A DNA stretch of 59,412 nucleotides from JANNOG01 sp031398915 (GTDB lineage: Bacteria; Actinomycetota; Actinomycetes; Actinomycetales; JBBAYJ01): positions 1 to 59,412 of the forward strand of contig JANNOG010000134.1 in the NCBI GenBank assembly GCA_031398915.1, written 5' to 3'. Shown here in pieces: positions 59,225-59,412 of the stretch. The notes below the pieces were generated by a model. The model saw nothing but the letters and a program-made list of their open reading frames with translations. It had not been told where the DNA came from and ran no database searches. Every line of letters begins with the position of its first letter. Within the stretch, counting starts at the first letter, position 1. A program made the translations under genes and the position numbers.

Positions 59225-59412
59225 ATGACCGCTACCGCCACCGAGCTGGACAGCCAGATCGCCGCGAACATCGCGACGTCCCTCGCCGAGATCCCTCACC
59301 CCTCGCTCGACAAGGGCAGCAACATCTACGGCTCGACCAAGATCTTCCCCGACTACCAGGCCGAGGCCGGCGAGAGCTACTTCACCCTCGTGCACGGCAT
59401 CGCGCACGAGTC
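59225..59412 (+). CDS. MSMEG_0572/Sll0783-like (NitB-type) protein, 5' part
   Basis: The first 62 codons of a gene that runs off the window, preceded by AGAAGGAG. NIYGSTKIFPDYQAEAGESY and FTLVHGIAHES match the start of the MSMEG_0572/Sll0783 family, as I remember it, which opens Nit1C-type nitrilase clusters (nitrilase, radical SAM, acetyltransferase and others). If so, the adjoining chromosome carries a nitrile or cyanide-assimilation cluster. The identification comes from memory of a short segment only. Confidence 0.55.
   Translation, partial: MTATATELDSQIAANIATSLAEIPHPSLDKGSNIYGSTKIFPDYQAEAGESYFTLVHGIAHE

Noticed and set aside
1..59412. CRISPR array or long tandem repeats
   Set aside because: No regularly spaced repeat-spacer pattern was seen on reading through; the only periodic element is the pair of 15-bp sites with 32-bp spacing, which is too few copies and is linked to promoters.

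Overview
The window is high-GC DNA with frequent GTG starts, Shine-Dalgarno sites and ATGA/GTGA stop-start overlaps, typical of an actinomycete (Actinomycetia; genus not determinable from sequence alone). About 56.9 kb of it looks like an integrated mobile element, probably an integrative and conjugative element (ICE) with a type IV secretion system (T4SS), sitting against the 3' end of a tRNA-Lys(TTT) gene (56910-56982). Its integrase (55219-56802) lies next to that tRNA. Right of the tRNA is apparently chromosomal DNA: a GH76 glycosidase, an amidohydrolase and the start of a gene resembling the first gene of a Nit1C-type nitrilase cluster. The left end of the element is not visible; the window opens inside the first codons of an IS3-type transposase.

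Layout, left to right. (1) 0.36-10.5 kb: a restriction/defence-like island with DUF3644 protein, HNH-like protein, TIGR02391/Ymh protein, ribbon-helix-helix protein, C5-cytosine methyltransferase, Vsr endonuclease, degenerate HNH protein, ParB-like protein, SNF2-type helicase and DUF3883 nuclease-like protein. (2) 10.8-15.6 kb: mobilisation module (MobC-like protein, MOBP-type relaxase, accessory proteins, candidate oriT). (3) 15.7-25.6 kb: a 12-gene, tightly coupled minus-strand biosynthetic operon combining RiPP-type functions (radical SAM-SPASM enzyme, 2OG-Fe(II) oxygenase, 59-residue candidate precursor peptide, HExxH peptide hydroxylase) with phosphonate/nucleotide-type functions (PEP-mutase-like enzyme, 2-hydroxyacid dehydrogenase, nucleotidyltransferase, thymidylate-kinase-like enzyme, Nudix-fold protein, TylF-type methyltransferase), with a divergent HTH regulator and a phosphotransferase beyond it. 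(4) 28.1-35.9 kb: T4SS operon (pilin-like protein, membrane-anchored protein, VirB6/TrbL, SCO6880-type protein, VirB4-like ATPase, VirD4-like coupling protein, DUF4913). (5) 36.1-43.5 kb: XRE regulator, ImmA/IrrE-type metalloprotease, MAB_1171c-type membrane protein, MpaB-type oxygenase, chorismate-lyase-like protein, FAD monooxygenase, and then the T4SS lipoprotein and M23 cell-wall hydrolase. (6) 43.5-49.9 kb: GntR regulator, excisionase-like proteins, SpdB-like protein, primase-polymerase and D5-like ATPase. (7) 50.1-55.1 kb: cargo of a MurD-like ligase, two unknown reading frames that look like one frameshifted gene, and a YdcF-like protein.

The two most interesting points are these. First, the 15.7-25.6 kb operon looks like an uncharacterised hybrid of a ribosomal-peptide pathway and a phosphonate/nucleotide pathway on a mobile element. 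Second, the T4SS operon and the chorismate-lyase/monooxygenase operon each begin with two copies of the same 15-bp element exactly 32 bp apart, in the same orientation relative to transcription. An XRE/ImmA pair lies between them, which suggests common control of transfer and small-molecule synthesis. All functional assignments rest on motifs recognised by eye; no database search was run.
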